Under the pieces are notes generated by a model that searched no databases, was not told the origin of the DNA, and was given only the letters and a program-made list of their open reading frames with translations. Below, one piece after another: positions 41,594 to 50,011 of a DNA stretch of 64,000 nt. The DNA is from Kutzneria kofuensis (GTDB taxonomy: Bacteria > Actinomycetota > Actinomycetes > Mycobacteriales > Pseudonocardiaceae). The number at the start of each line of letters is the position of its first letter. Position 1 is the first letter of the stretch. The stretch is taken from contig NZ_JACHIR010000004.1 of the NCBI RefSeq assembly GCF_014203355.1, positions 124,001 to 188,000 on the forward strand, written 5' to 3'. A program made the translations under genes and the position numbers.

Positions 41594-43822
41594 GTGGCGG
41601 CGGATCAAGCCGCGTTGTGCGCTCTCGGCGCATACCTGCGCAGGCTGCGGCTCCGGCGCGGTCTCTCCCTGCGTGGCATGGCCCGCCGGCTCGGCGCCAC
41701 CGGCCACAGCGCCCTTGTCGACTTCGAGCACGGACGCCGGCTGCTTCCCGCCGACCTGCTCGCCTTGTACCGCAACGCCTTTCCGGACGACGCCGCGGAG
41801 CTGAGCCGACTGTGGGACGCCGTGCTCTCGGCCCGCGCGCAGGTTCCGCCGCCGGTCGGAACGGTCGCACAGCTGCCGGCCGACCTCGTGGACTTCGTCG
41901 ACCGGGACACCGAACTGTCCCGGGTGCTGACGTGGATTCGGCAGGCGACGGCGGTCGTCACCGTCTCCGGCGAACCGGGCGTCGGCAAGTCGAGCTTCGC
42001 GTTGCACGTCGCGCACCGCGTCCGCGCCGACTACCCGGACGGCCAGCTCTACGTGGCGCTGCACGGCGCCGGGCGGCAACCGCTGCCGCCGGCCCAGGTG
42101 CTGGCGAAACTCCTTGTCCCGCTGGGCGTTCCGGACAACCGGCTGCCCGCGGACGTGGACGGCCGCGCGGCGCTGCTGCGCTCCGTGCTGGCCAGCCGGC
42201 GGGTGCTGATCGTGCTGGACGCCGCCGCCGACGAGACCCAGGTGCGACCGGCGCTGCCGGGACACGGCGAGTCGCTGGTCCTGATCACCTCGCGTGGCCC
42301 GTTGGCCGCGCTGGACGGCGCACGGCACGTCCGGCTCGGCGTGTTCGCGCCGGACGCCGCGTTGGAGCTGTTCCGGCGGGTCGCCGGAGCGGACCGAGTG
42401 GCGGCCGAGCTGCACGAGAGCCGGCAGATCGTCGCCCACTGCGGACACCTGCCCCTGGCCACCCGACTCGCGGCCGCCAGCATCGCCACCTGGCCGCGCG
42501 GGCAGCTGCGGGACTGGGCCGACGAACTGGCGGACCGGGCGACCCGCCTGGACCGGCTGCGGGTCGGCGACCGCGCCGTGAACACCGTGTTCGAGCTGAG
42601 CTATCAGGCGATGTCCGAGCCGGCGCGAACCCTGTTCCGGCGGGCCCCGTTGCTCCCAGGTCCGGACTTCGGTGCGCGGACCGCCGCCACGGCGTTCCCC
42701 GATGGTGGCGCGGACACGGCCCTCGCGGAGCTGACCCAGCGCGGCATGGTGCAGGCGTCCGACCGCGCCCGCCGGTACCGGATGCACGACCTGCTCAGGT
42801 TGTTCGCCGAGACGCGGCTCGATCTGGAGGAGGCGGCGGCCGACCGGGAATCCGTCGAACGGGCCGTGCTCGGCGACCTGCTCGGCACGGCCTTCGACGC
42901 GGGCGCGACGCTGGACCCGTCCGGATATGCCGTGCCCCGGCCGGAATCCAGGTTCGCCGACCGGGAGGCGGCTGTCCGCTGGCTGGACGCCGAGTACCGC
43001 TGTGTCGCGGCCGGCATGCGGCGCGCCGGCGAGCTCGGACTCACCGAGCTGGTGTTCCCGTTGCTGGTGGCGCTGCCGTGGTACTGGGACCTGCGCTGCC
43101 ACTGGGACGAATGGCGGGACGTGAACACCTCGGCGCTCGAGCTGGCGGAGACCGTCGGCGACGGCCTGCACCAGGTCATCGCGCTGAACGGACTGTGCAT
43201 CGCGTTGCGTTCGGTCGGCGACGTCACGGCGGCCATCGAGCACGGCCGGGCCGCGGTCCGGCTGGCCCGCCGAATCGAGCGTCCCGACGAGGAAGCCGGG
43301 GCCCTCGATCGCCTGGGGTGCGCGCTCGGCGACGTCGGCCAGCACGAGACCGCCGCCTCGCTGTTCGCGGACGCGATCCGGCTCAACGAGCAGGCGGGCG
43401 AGCGCTGGTCGCTGGCGACCACGCGGCGGCACCTCGGCGAGGCACTGCGCGCGTTGGGCCGGCTCGACCAGGCCGCGGCGGCGTTCGAACAGGCTGCCCG
43501 GGAGTTCGCCGAACTGGACGCGACCCGGTCGCAGGCGATGACGTACTGCGGGCACGCCGAGGTGATGCTCGACCGTGGCGCCCTTGACGAGGCCGCCGGC
43601 CTGTACCGGGACGCGATGGAGTCGTTCCGTGCGCACGACGACCACTGGGGCGTCGCCTACACACGGCTCGGCCTCGGCCGGGTGTTCGCCGCCGCCGGTC
43701 GGCGCGAGGACGCCGCCCGCGAACTCACCACCGCCGTCGACGCGTTCGCCGACCTGGGCGACAACAGCTATCAGGCCGCCGCGCTGCGGGCGCTCGCCGT
43801 GCTGTCCGACGCCTCCGCCTGA
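41594..43822 (+). CDS. HTH-NB-ARC-TPR (STAND) transcriptional regulator
   Basis: A 742-residue protein. The N-terminal XRE-like HTH (about 8-65, YLRRLRLRRGLSLRGMARRLG) is followed by an NB-ARC-type NTPase (Walker A GEPGVGKSS about residue 125, RVLIVLDAAADE as Walker B, CGHLPLATRL as the GLPLA-like motif) and C-terminal TPR repeats (about 500-742). This is the layout of actinobacterial STAND switches related to the C-terminal part of AfsR/SARP regulators, but with an XRE HTH instead of a SARP DNA-binding domain. The GTG at 41594 has a GGGGAGGA ribosome site. The direct repeats just after its stop, before the CHAP gene, may be its target. Confidence 0.88.
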   Translation: MAADQAALCALGAYLRRLRLRRGLSLRGMARRLGATGHSALVDFEHGRRLLPADLLALYRNAFPDDAAELSRLWDAVLSARAQVPPPVGTVAQLPADLVDFVDRDTELSRVLTWIRQATAVVTVSGEPGVGKSSFALHVAHRVRADYPDGQLYVALHGAGRQPLPPAQVLAKLLVPLGVPDNRLPADVDGRAALLRSVLASRRVLIVLDAAADETQVRPALPGHGESLVLITSRGPLAALDGARHVRLGVFAPDAALELFRRVAGADRVAAELHESRQIVAHCGHLPLATRLAAASIATWPRGQLRDWADELADRATRLDRLRVGDRAVNTVFELSYQAMSEPARTLFRRAPLLPGPDFGARTAATAFPDGGADTALAELTQRGMVQASDRARRYRMHDLLRLFAETRLDLEEAAADRESVERAVLGDLLGTAFDAGATLDPSGYAVPRPESRFADREAAVRWLDAEYRCVAAGMRRAGELGLTELVFPLLVALPWYWDLRCHWDEWRDVNTSALELAETVGDGLHQVIALNGLCIALRSVGDVTAAIEHGRAAVRLARRIERPDEEAGALDRLGCALGDVGQHETAASLFADAIRLNEQAGERWSLATTRRHLGEALRALGRLDQAAAAFEQAAREFAELDATRSQAMTYCGHAEVMLDRGALDEAAGLYRDAMESFRAHDDHWGVAYTRLGLGRVFAAAGRREDAARELTTAVDAFADLGDNSYQAAALRALAVLSDASA

Positions 43823-43825
43823 GGC

Positions 43826-43854
43826 GGTCCGGGACTGGTCCAGGGTCGGTCCAG
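43826..43854 (+). promoter_or_regulatory. Three GGTCCRG heptamers at 11-nt period
   Basis: GGTCCGG at 43826, GGTCCAG at 43837 and GGTCCAG at 43848 are direct repeats spaced exactly one helical turn, in the 99-nt gap between the STAND regulator and the CHAP gene. This is the arrangement of SARP-type activator sites, which normally sit close to a -10 region. Confidence 0.55.
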
Positions 43855-43921
43855 ACCGTGTCGACCACCCCGCGCGTCCTGCTTGTCTCGGATCGAACCC
43901 GTTCCGGCACGAGGAGGTTCG

Positions 43922-45058
43922 ATGCGTATCCGATTACCACTGCTCGCCGCCGTCGTCGCGTTGGGCGCCGCGATGACCGCGGCCGCGCCGGCCGGCGCGG
44001 CCGGCGCCACGCAGCGCCACACGTACCTGCGGACGGTCAGCGGTTGGAACTACGTCTCCACCGAGGCCGGCTGGACCGACAGTCAGGGCCGGCACGCCAA
44101 GAACGTGCTGCGGGCCCGCGCGACCATCCCCGGCCCGTACGAGGGCTACGAGATCCGGCACCTGTCCGGCATGCCCGACGGCGCCGTCGCGCTCTGGTCG
44201 GACGTCGCCCAGGCCTATGTCAGCGCCGAGTTCTCCTGGACCGGCCGCGACCGGGGCGCCCTGCACGCCCGGCCCGGCCAGACCACCGTCGGCCCGTGGG
44301 AGACGTTCTACCAGGTGCAGATCGGCACCAGCGGCAACTACCCCGTCTTCACACTCAAGGCGAACGACTCCAGCGGCGGCAGCTACTACGTGTCCGCCGA
44401 CCAGGGCCAGAACTACCCCGGTGACCTGCAGGGCGTGCTCCAGGCCAACCAGACCGTGGCCAAGGACGGCGAGCACTGGGCCGAGGGACCCGGTCCGCGC
44501 AACCTGATCACCGGCAACGACTATCCGTGGCGCTACGCCGCCTTCGACCCGGCCAAGAACCCGCCGAGCGACTTCGTCGACGCTCCGAACCGGGGCGGCT
44601 TCCAGTACGCCCGCGAGTGCGACTCGTTCGTCGCCTGGAAGATCTACGAGAACACCGGCGGCCGGCAGTACACGCAGACCGGCGGGCCCGGCGGCACGCC
44701 GACCGACTACCGCACCTACTCGGTGGACATCAACGGCGGCAACCCGGGCATGGGCCCGGACGCCAAGGACTGGGCCACCAACGCGACGCGCTACAACTCG
44801 AGCTTCTGGGTCGACCAGACGCCGACGCCCGGCGCGGTGGCGCAGTGGAACGCCAACTCCGGAGGCATGGCCGGCTTCGGCCACGTGGCCTACGTCGACA
44901 AGGTCAACCCCGACGGGTCGATCGTGGTCGAGAACTTCAACCTGACCGGGCACGGCGAGTACTCGGTGAACACGTTCAGCACCAAGAGCCCGACCGTGGT
45001 GGGGAACCTGACGTTCTACTGGCCGTCGAACTTCGTGCACATCAACCAGTTCCACTGA
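43922..45058 (+). CDS. Secreted beta-trefoil/fascin-like plus CHAP domain protein
   Basis: A 378-residue protein with a signal peptide (about 1-28). Residues about 30-160 (TYLRTVSGWNYVSTEAGW and similar strands) look like a fascin/beta-trefoil domain. The C-terminal half (about 230-378) is CHAP-like: Cys in ARECDSFVAWKI, His in FGHVAYVDKV and Asn in VENFNL form the expected Cys-His-Asn set of a papain-fold amidase or peptidase. It may cut peptidoglycan peptides or act on a carbohydrate-bound target. The ATG at 43922 begins the signal peptide. It lies 99 nt after the STAND regulator. Confidence 0.8.
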   Translation: MRIRLPLLAAVVALGAAMTAAAPAGAAGATQRHTYLRTVSGWNYVSTEAGWTDSQGRHAKNVLRARATIPGPYEGYEIRHLSGMPDGAVALWSDVAQAYVSAEFSWTGRDRGALHARPGQTTVGPWETFYQVQIGTSGNYPVFTLKANDSSGGSYYVSADQGQNYPGDLQGVLQANQTVAKDGEHWAEGPGPRNLITGNDYPWRYAAFDPAKNPPSDFVDAPNRGGFQYARECDSFVAWKIYENTGGRQYTQTGGPGGTPTDYRTYSVDINGGNPGMGPDAKDWATNATRYNSSFWVDQTPTPGAVAQWNANSGGMAGFGHVAYVDKVNPDGSIVVENFNLTGHGEYSVNTFSTKSPTVVGNLTFYWPSNFVHINQFH

Positions 45059-45068
45059 CCGATTGGCG

Positions 45069-45103
45069 GGATCTCGCGTCGACCGGGGGGCGGCGCGAGA
45101 TCC
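45069..45103 (+). terminator. Terminator after CHAP gene
   Basis: A 10-bp perfect stem (45069-45078 and 45094-45103) with a 15-nt loop begins 11 nt past the stop at 45058. Confidence 0.6.
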
Positions 45104-45142
45104 ACTTTCCGCCGTCCGGCCACGTGACCCGTACGGTGGCGG

Positions 45143-45508
45143 TCAGGCCGGCTGGTAGCCCGAGCAGACGATGCGGATCGTGTCGATCCGGTTGTCCCGC
45201 GCGGTGTAGTACGCCTGCTGCTCGACCACCTGGTCGCCGGCCTGGAGCCGGTAGCCGACCTGGTCGCACTCGCCGACCCGGCCTACCGTCAGGTGCCGCA
45301 GCTCGATGCGGCCGCGGGCGGGGCCGAACCACGGACCGATGATGATCTTGTCGACCGCCTCGGCCGGATCGGTCGCCGCCCAGTGCCGCCCGGGCGTGAG
45401 CGCGAAGGCCCATTCCGAAATTGAAGCGCGGTGGTCATGCTGCTCCGCACAACGGTGCCCGCGCCGTCTCAGCCTGACGAAGTCGGCGATCCGGAGCCGG
45501 GCACCCAC
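45143..45508 (-). CDS. SnoaL/NTF2-like small protein (start uncertain, possibly degraded)
   Basis: The minus-strand frame ending at 45143 encodes ALTPGRHWAATDPAEAVDKI through to VCSGYQPA. Its order of strands (GPWFGPARGRIELRHL, QVGYRL, VEQQAYYTARDNRIDTIRIVCSG) matches the SnoaL-like or NTF2-fold polyketide-cyclase family, about 100-130 residues. The nearest in-frame start is GTG 45508, giving 121 residues, but the first 25 residues are Arg-rich and atypical. The natural N-terminus may have been lost by a frameshift: a different frame has ATG at about 45438. It lies convergent to the CHAP gene and divergent from FkbM. Function unknown. Confidence 0.45.
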   Translation of the reverse strand: MGARLRIADFVRLRRRGHRCAEQHDHRASISEWAFALTPGRHWAATDPAEAVDKIIIGPWFGPARGRIELRHLTVGRVGECDQVGYRLQAGDQVVEQQAYYTARDNRIDTIRIVCSGYQPA

Positions 45509-45646
45509 GGAGGGCTGGCATGAGGATCCCTCGGGAGTGGCGAACGCGGCTGCCGGGTCACGCCGTATCGGCGCGTGGCTGGGGCCGGTGCCTGGCGTCA
45601 GCCGGCCCTCGCGCAGGACGTGGCCCGTTTGGCGGAACCATGATCC

Positions 45647-46468
45647 GTGCAGCGTGATATGCATCTGCGCGTGACGATGGACGCGATCAAACTGCACTGC
45701 GTCAATCCCTGGGAGGAGTCCTTCCTGCGCGAGGAGGTGGGGGGCTACTTCGCCCACGGCGTCACGTGCGAACCAGGGACGACGGTGCTGGACGTGGGTG
45801 CCAACATCGGCGTCTTCTCCGCCACTGTCTACGAGCGATTGGACGGCGATGTGCGGATCTACGCCTTCGAACCGCTGCCGCCACTCCACACGACGCTGGA
45901 ACGAAACGCTCGGGAGTTCTTCAACGGACGCCTGACCGCGCTGCCCTACGGACTGGCGGCAGGAGACGCTGAGCTCGACTTCAGTTACTTCCCGGCCGCC
46001 ACGATCTTCTCGTCGTCCCGGCGGAACCAAGGGAATGTCGAGGCCGACCGAAAGCGGGTCACCGCCAGCATCGTCGAGATGATCCGCCAGGGCGGCCTGG
46101 GACCAGCACTGCGTCACGTGCCCGCCCCCGTCCTGCGCCTTCTCGTCGGTCGCCAGCTGCGCGTGATGCGCAAGCTGGAAACGCACCGGGTCTCGGTCCG
46201 GCCGCTGTCGGCCGTGCTCGACGAGCAGGGCATCGACCGCGTCGACCTGCTCAAGGTCGACGTCGAGGGCGCCGAACTCGATGTGCTGCGCGGCGTCGAG
46301 GAACGGCACTGGCCGCTCATCCGGCAGGCCGTCGTCGAGGTCGAAGGCTGGCGGCACAACCGCGACGCGATCTGCCAGGTCTTCAGCACGCATGGCTTCA
46401 CGGTCAACGCCGAGCAGGGCCCGGTGCAGCAGGCCGCTGACATCGGGATGGTGTTCGCCGTCCGCTAG
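45647..46468 (+). CDS. FkbM family methyltransferase
   Basis: A 273-residue class I SAM-dependent methyltransferase. The SAM motif VLDVGANIGVFSATV is at about residues 47-61, and the FkbM signatures YAFEPLPPLHTTL and VDLLKVDVEGAELDVLRG follow, with a characteristic insertion (about 120-195) between them. Such enzymes O-methylate sugars or natural products. The start is uncertain: GTG 45647 gives 273 residues, ATG 45659 gives four fewer. No operon partner is visible, so the substrate cannot be inferred. It lies in a gene-poor stretch. Confidence 0.88.
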   Translation: MQRDMHLRVTMDAIKLHCVNPWEESFLREEVGGYFAHGVTCEPGTTVLDVGANIGVFSATVYERLDGDVRIYAFEPLPPLHTTLERNAREFFNGRLTALPYGLAAGDAELDFSYFPAATIFSSSRRNQGNVEADRKRVTASIVEMIRQGGLGPALRHVPAPVLRLLVGRQLRVMRKLETHRVSVRPLSAVLDEQGIDRVDLLKVDVEGAELDVLRGVEERHWPLIRQAVVEVEGWRHNRDAICQVFSTHGFTVNAEQGPVQQAADIGMVFAVR

Positions 46469-46980
46469 CCGCGGGCCGGGATCACCGTGACGACAAAGAC
46501 ATCGCGTCGATCACTGTAACTTTCATCAGCCACTGCTGCCCTGGCAGGCACATCATCGACCGCCCGGACGACCGACATGGCCCGCTACCGGCGATGATGG
46601 CCCGGGCTCGCACGAACGTCGGCCGTCGAACCGCCGGAGGTTCCGCCGGCCGGCGCACTTCCGCTTCGAGACGTTTTGGCGGCGGCACACGCTGGAAGTA
46701 CCCTCCTCCGCAGGCACCCTGCTTCACTCGAAACCATCGGTGTCCGGGCTCCCCGCCGTGCCGGCCCGGGAATGCGCTCACCGGTCAGACGCAGCACCCA
46801 TGGGGCGCAACGACTTGGTGTGCGCACGCCACTGTCCGTTGCGACCGCCCTGCCGAAAACCACTTGGTACCACTCAGGTTTCGCGTCGACGCGGCCATGC
46901 TCGGCGCGCCGCTCCTGACGGGAACACAGACGCTTGAACTTGTGCGGCCGGGCAAAGGCGTTTCCTGGCCAGGCCGCTTA
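46469..46980. other. Gene-free region upstream of the CE3-mannanase gene
   Basis: About 510 nt. Open frames run through it on several strands, but none shows start plus ribosome site or a recognisable product. The frame of the following gene is open from 46594, but that part is compositionally unlike coding sequence and precedes the signal peptide. A CGCTTGAA half-site (46931-46938), like those in the GH3 promoter, lies near the gene start. Confidence 0.5.
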
Positions 46981-46995
46981 CTGGAGGAGGTCGTT

Positions 46996-49278
46996 ATGTT
47001 CCGGCGATTTCTCCGCGTGGTGGCGGTCGGCGTGCTGCTGGCCGCCGTTGCCGTCGTGGCTCCCGCCGCGGCCGCCACCGCCGGGGCGGCCGCGCCCACG
47101 CGGATCATGGCACTGGGCGATTCCATCACCGGTTCGCCCGGCTGTTGGCGGGCCCTGCTGTGGAAACACTTGCAGGACACCGGTCACACCAACATCGACT
47201 TCGTCGGCACGCTGCCGGCCCCGGGCTGCGGATTCAGCTACGACGGCGAGAACGAGGGCCATGGCGGGTTCCTGGCGACCGGGATCGTCCGGGACAACCA
47301 GCTTCCCGGGTGGTTGTCGGCGACGCGCCCGGACATCGTGCTGATGCATCTGGGCACCAACGACGTGTGGAACAACATTCCGGCGACCACGATCCTGGAC
47401 GCCTACACCACGCTGCTCAGCCAGATGCGGGCCAGCAACCCGGCGACCAAGCTCGTCGTCGCCAAGATCATCCCGATGAACCCGTCCGGCTGCTCCGCGT
47501 GCGGCCAGCGGGTGGTCGACCTGAACAACGCCATCCCCGGATGGGCGCAGGCGCACAGCACGGCCGCGTCTCCGATCACCGTGGTCGACCAGTGGACCGG
47601 GTTCGACACCGCCACCGACACCAGTGACGGGGTGCACCCGAACAGCACCACCGGCATCCAGAAGATGGAGGCCCGCTGGTACCCCGCCCTCGTCGCGGCC
47701 CTGCCGGGCGACGGTCCGACCCCGGCGGCGGGTCTGCACGTCGACGGCACCCGGATCGTCGAAGGCAACGGCGCCACGTTCGTGATGCGCGGGGTGAACC
47801 ACGCCTACGTGTGGTACCCGAGCCAGAACAGCTCGTTCGCGAACATCAAGTCCTTCGGCGCCAACACCGTGCGAGTGGTGCTCGGCAGCGGTCAGCGGTG
47901 GGGACCGACCTCGGCCGCCGAGGTCTCGAACATCATCTCGCTGTGCAAGCAGAACCGGCTGATCTGCGTGCTGGAAGCGCACGACACCACCGGGTACGGC
48001 GAGCAGAGCGGCGCCGCGACCCTGGACCAAGCGGCCAGCTACTGGATCAGCGTCGCCAGTGCCCTGAAGGGCCAGGAGAACTACGTCGTCATCAACCTGG
48101 GCAACGAGCCGTTCGGCAACAACCAGCAGGTGAGCGCGACCTGGGCCAGCGCGACGAGCAACGCGGTCGCCCGGTTGCGCGCCGCCGGGTTGCAGCACCT
48201 GCTGATGGCCGACGCACCGATGTGGGGCCAGGACTGGCAGAACATCATGCGTGACGGCGCGGCCTCGGTGCTCAGCGCCGATCCGCTGCACAACACGGTC
48301 TTCTCCATCCACATGTACGGCGTCTACGACACCGCCGCGGAGATCAACGCGTACTTCGACGCGTTCCAGACCGCCGGGCTGCCGCTCGTGGTCGGCGAGT
48401 TCGGGAGCATGCACACCGACGGCAACCCGGACGAGGACACGATCATGGCGCAGGCGCAGGCCCGTGGCCTCGGCTACATCGGCTGGTCGTGGAGCGGCAA
48501 CAGCAGCGACGTCGCGTACCTCGACATGACCAACGGCTTCGACCCGGCCAGCCTCACCCCGTGGGGCGAGCGGTTCCTCAACGGCCCCAACGGGGTCAAG
48601 CAGACCTCGAAGGAAGCCACCGTCTACGGTGGCGGGAGCGGCGAAGACACCCAGCCACCGTCCACACCGGACACACCGACCGTGTCCGCGGTGACGTCCA
48701 CCAGCGTGAAGCTGACCTGGACCGCGTCGACCGACAACGTCGGCGTGACCGGATACGACATCCTCCGGGCACCCGGCGCCAGCGGTGGAACCTTCAGCCC
48801 GGTCGGCTCGTCCGCGACGACCACGTTCACCGACACGGGGTTGTCCGCGTCGACCACGTACCGCTACCAGGTACGAGCCCATGACGCGGCCGGCAATTCC
48901 TCGGGCAGCTCCGGGACCGCGACCGCGACGACCAGCGCGGGCGGCGGCACCGGGACGTGCAAGGTGACCTACTCCGCGTCCAACTGGGGCGGTGGCAACG
49001 GGTTCACCGCCAACGTGACCATCACCAACACGGGCACGAGCACGGTCAACGGCTGGACTCTGGCCTTCAGCTACGCCGCAGGTCAGCAGATCACCATGCC
49101 AGGTTGGGGCGCGACGTACACCCAGTCCGGCGGCAACGTGACGGCCACCAACCTGACCTGGAACGGCACGTTGGCGCCGAACGCCTCAACCGGTATCGGC
49201 TTCAACGGCACGTTCAGCGGCTCCAATCCGGCACCGTCCTCGTTCAGTCTCAACGGAAGCACCTGCACGACCGCGTGA
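46996..49278 (+). CDS. Fused CE3 acetyl esterase, GH5 beta-mannanase, Fn3 and CBM2
   Basis: A 760-residue secreted protein. Order: signal peptide (1-33); SGNH/CE3 esterase (about 34-236) with S43 in ALGDSITGSPGCW, TND (121-123) and D211/H214 in DGVHPN; GH5 beta-mannanase of the subfamily 8 type (about 246-545; VMRGVNHAYVWYP, acid/base E371 in INLGNEP, nucleophile E468 in VVGEFGS); Fn3 (about 555-645); and CBM2 (about 655-760). Together they would deacetylate and cut acetylated (gluco)mannan or act on mannan and xylan in the same wall. The start ATG 46996 has a strong GGAGGAGG site. Each domain is clear; this order in one chain is unusual to my knowledge. Confidence 0.92.
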   Translation: MFRRFLRVVAVGVLLAAVAVVAPAAAATAGAAAPTRIMALGDSITGSPGCWRALLWKHLQDTGHTNIDFVGTLPAPGCGFSYDGENEGHGGFLATGIVRDNQLPGWLSATRPDIVLMHLGTNDVWNNIPATTILDAYTTLLSQMRASNPATKLVVAKIIPMNPSGCSACGQRVVDLNNAIPGWAQAHSTAASPITVVDQWTGFDTATDTSDGVHPNSTTGIQKMEARWYPALVAALPGDGPTPAAGLHVDGTRIVEGNGATFVMRGVNHAYVWYPSQNSSFANIKSFGANTVRVVLGSGQRWGPTSAAEVSNIISLCKQNRLICVLEAHDTTGYGEQSGAATLDQAASYWISVASALKGQENYVVINLGNEPFGNNQQVSATWASATSNAVARLRAAGLQHLLMADAPMWGQDWQNIMRDGAASVLSADPLHNTVFSIHMYGVYDTAAEINAYFDAFQTAGLPLVVGEFGSMHTDGNPDEDTIMAQAQARGLGYIGWSWSGNSSDVAYLDMTNGFDPASLTPWGERFLNGPNGVKQTSKEATVYGGGSGEDTQPPSTPDTPTVSAVTSTSVKLTWTASTDNVGVTGYDILRAPGASGGTFSPVGSSATTTFTDTGLSASTTYRYQVRAHDAAGNSSGSSGTATATTSAGGGTGTCKVTYSASNWGGGNGFTANVTITNTGTSTVNGWTLAFSYAAGQQITMPGWGATYTQSGGNVTATNLTWNGTLAPNASTGIGFNGTFSGSNPAPSSFSLNGSTCTTA

Positions 49279-49305
49279 GAAGAACTCCCGACGCGGAGAC
49301 GGATC

Positions 49306-49340
49306 CCGGCGCCGACCACCGTCCAGGTCGTCGGCGCCGG
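49306..49340 (+). terminator. Terminator after CE3-mannanase gene
   Basis: A perfect 11-bp stem (49306-49316 and 49330-49340) with a 13-nt loop lies 28 nt past the stop at 49278. Confidence 0.65.
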
Positions 49341-49459
49341 CTCCGGCGTGCACGCGGGCGGAAGGTCGGCCCGACGCCACCCGTGTTTGTGTGGCGTCAG
49401 GCCGGGAAGCCGGTGGCGACCGTGACCGACGAACGCGTGGGCTGGAGCGGAGACCGAGA

Positions 49460-50011
49460 ATGGCCAGCACAGCAGACCGGGCCAGTGCCGAGGTGACGCC
49501 GGCGAGCCTGCGACTGCCGGGGATCGTGCTCGGAGTGGGGCTGGGCGGGTTCGTCGACGGCATCCTGCTGCACCAGATCCTGCAGTGGCACCACATGCTG
49601 ACCAGCACGAACACCGACAACATCGGTGTGCCGTACTACGACCCCGACACCGTTCCCGGCCTGCGGATGAACACGGTGTGGGACGGCGTCTTCCACACCG
49701 TGTGCTGGCTGGCCGTCCTGCTGGGCCTGGCCATCCTCTACAACCGCGTCACCCGCGACCGCCGCCGCGTGTGGACCTCCCGCGTCCTGTGGGGCTGGAT
49801 CCTGGCCGGCTGGGGGCTGTTCAACCTCGTCGAAGGCATCCTCGACCACCACATCCTGGGCATCCACCACGTCCGCGGCGGCCCTTACCAGCTCTGGTGG
49901 GACATCGGCTTTCTCGTCCTGGGCGCCCTGCTGCTCGTCGGCGGCCACCTGCTCCAGCGCAGCGGACGCGCCGTCGATCCCGGCGGCCAGGTGGCAGGAC
50001 GACCCGACTGA
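49460..50011 (+). CDS. DUF2243 membrane protein
   Basis: A 183-residue inner-membrane protein with four hydrophobic segments and the DUF2243 signature GFVDGILLHQILQWHHM and FNLVEGILDHHILGIHHV, both with conserved His residues. Proteins of this family are often adjacent to CtaG-type oxidase assembly genes, as here; a metal- or haem-related role is plausible but unproven. The start ATG 49460 was preferred to upstream in-frame starts because it directly precedes the conserved part. Its stop overlaps the next start (TGATG). Confidence 0.88.
   Translation: MASTADRASAEVTPASLRLPGIVLGVGLGGFVDGILLHQILQWHHMLTSTNTDNIGVPYYDPDTVPGLRMNTVWDGVFHTVCWLAVLLGLAILYNRVTRDRRRVWTSRVLWGWILAGWGLFNLVEGILDHHILGIHHVRGGPYQLWWDIGFLVLGALLLVGGHLLQRSGRAVDPGGQVAGRPD

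Noticed and set aside
46594-46995. N-terminal extension of the CE3-mannanase protein by 134 residues
   Set aside because: The extension precedes a good signal peptide and a strong ribosome site at 46981-46990, and has no coding character.
46469-46995. Possible tRNA or structured RNA in the long gap
   Set aside because: I found no cloverleaf arms, no TTCGA-type T-loop in the right place and no 3' CCA-like end.
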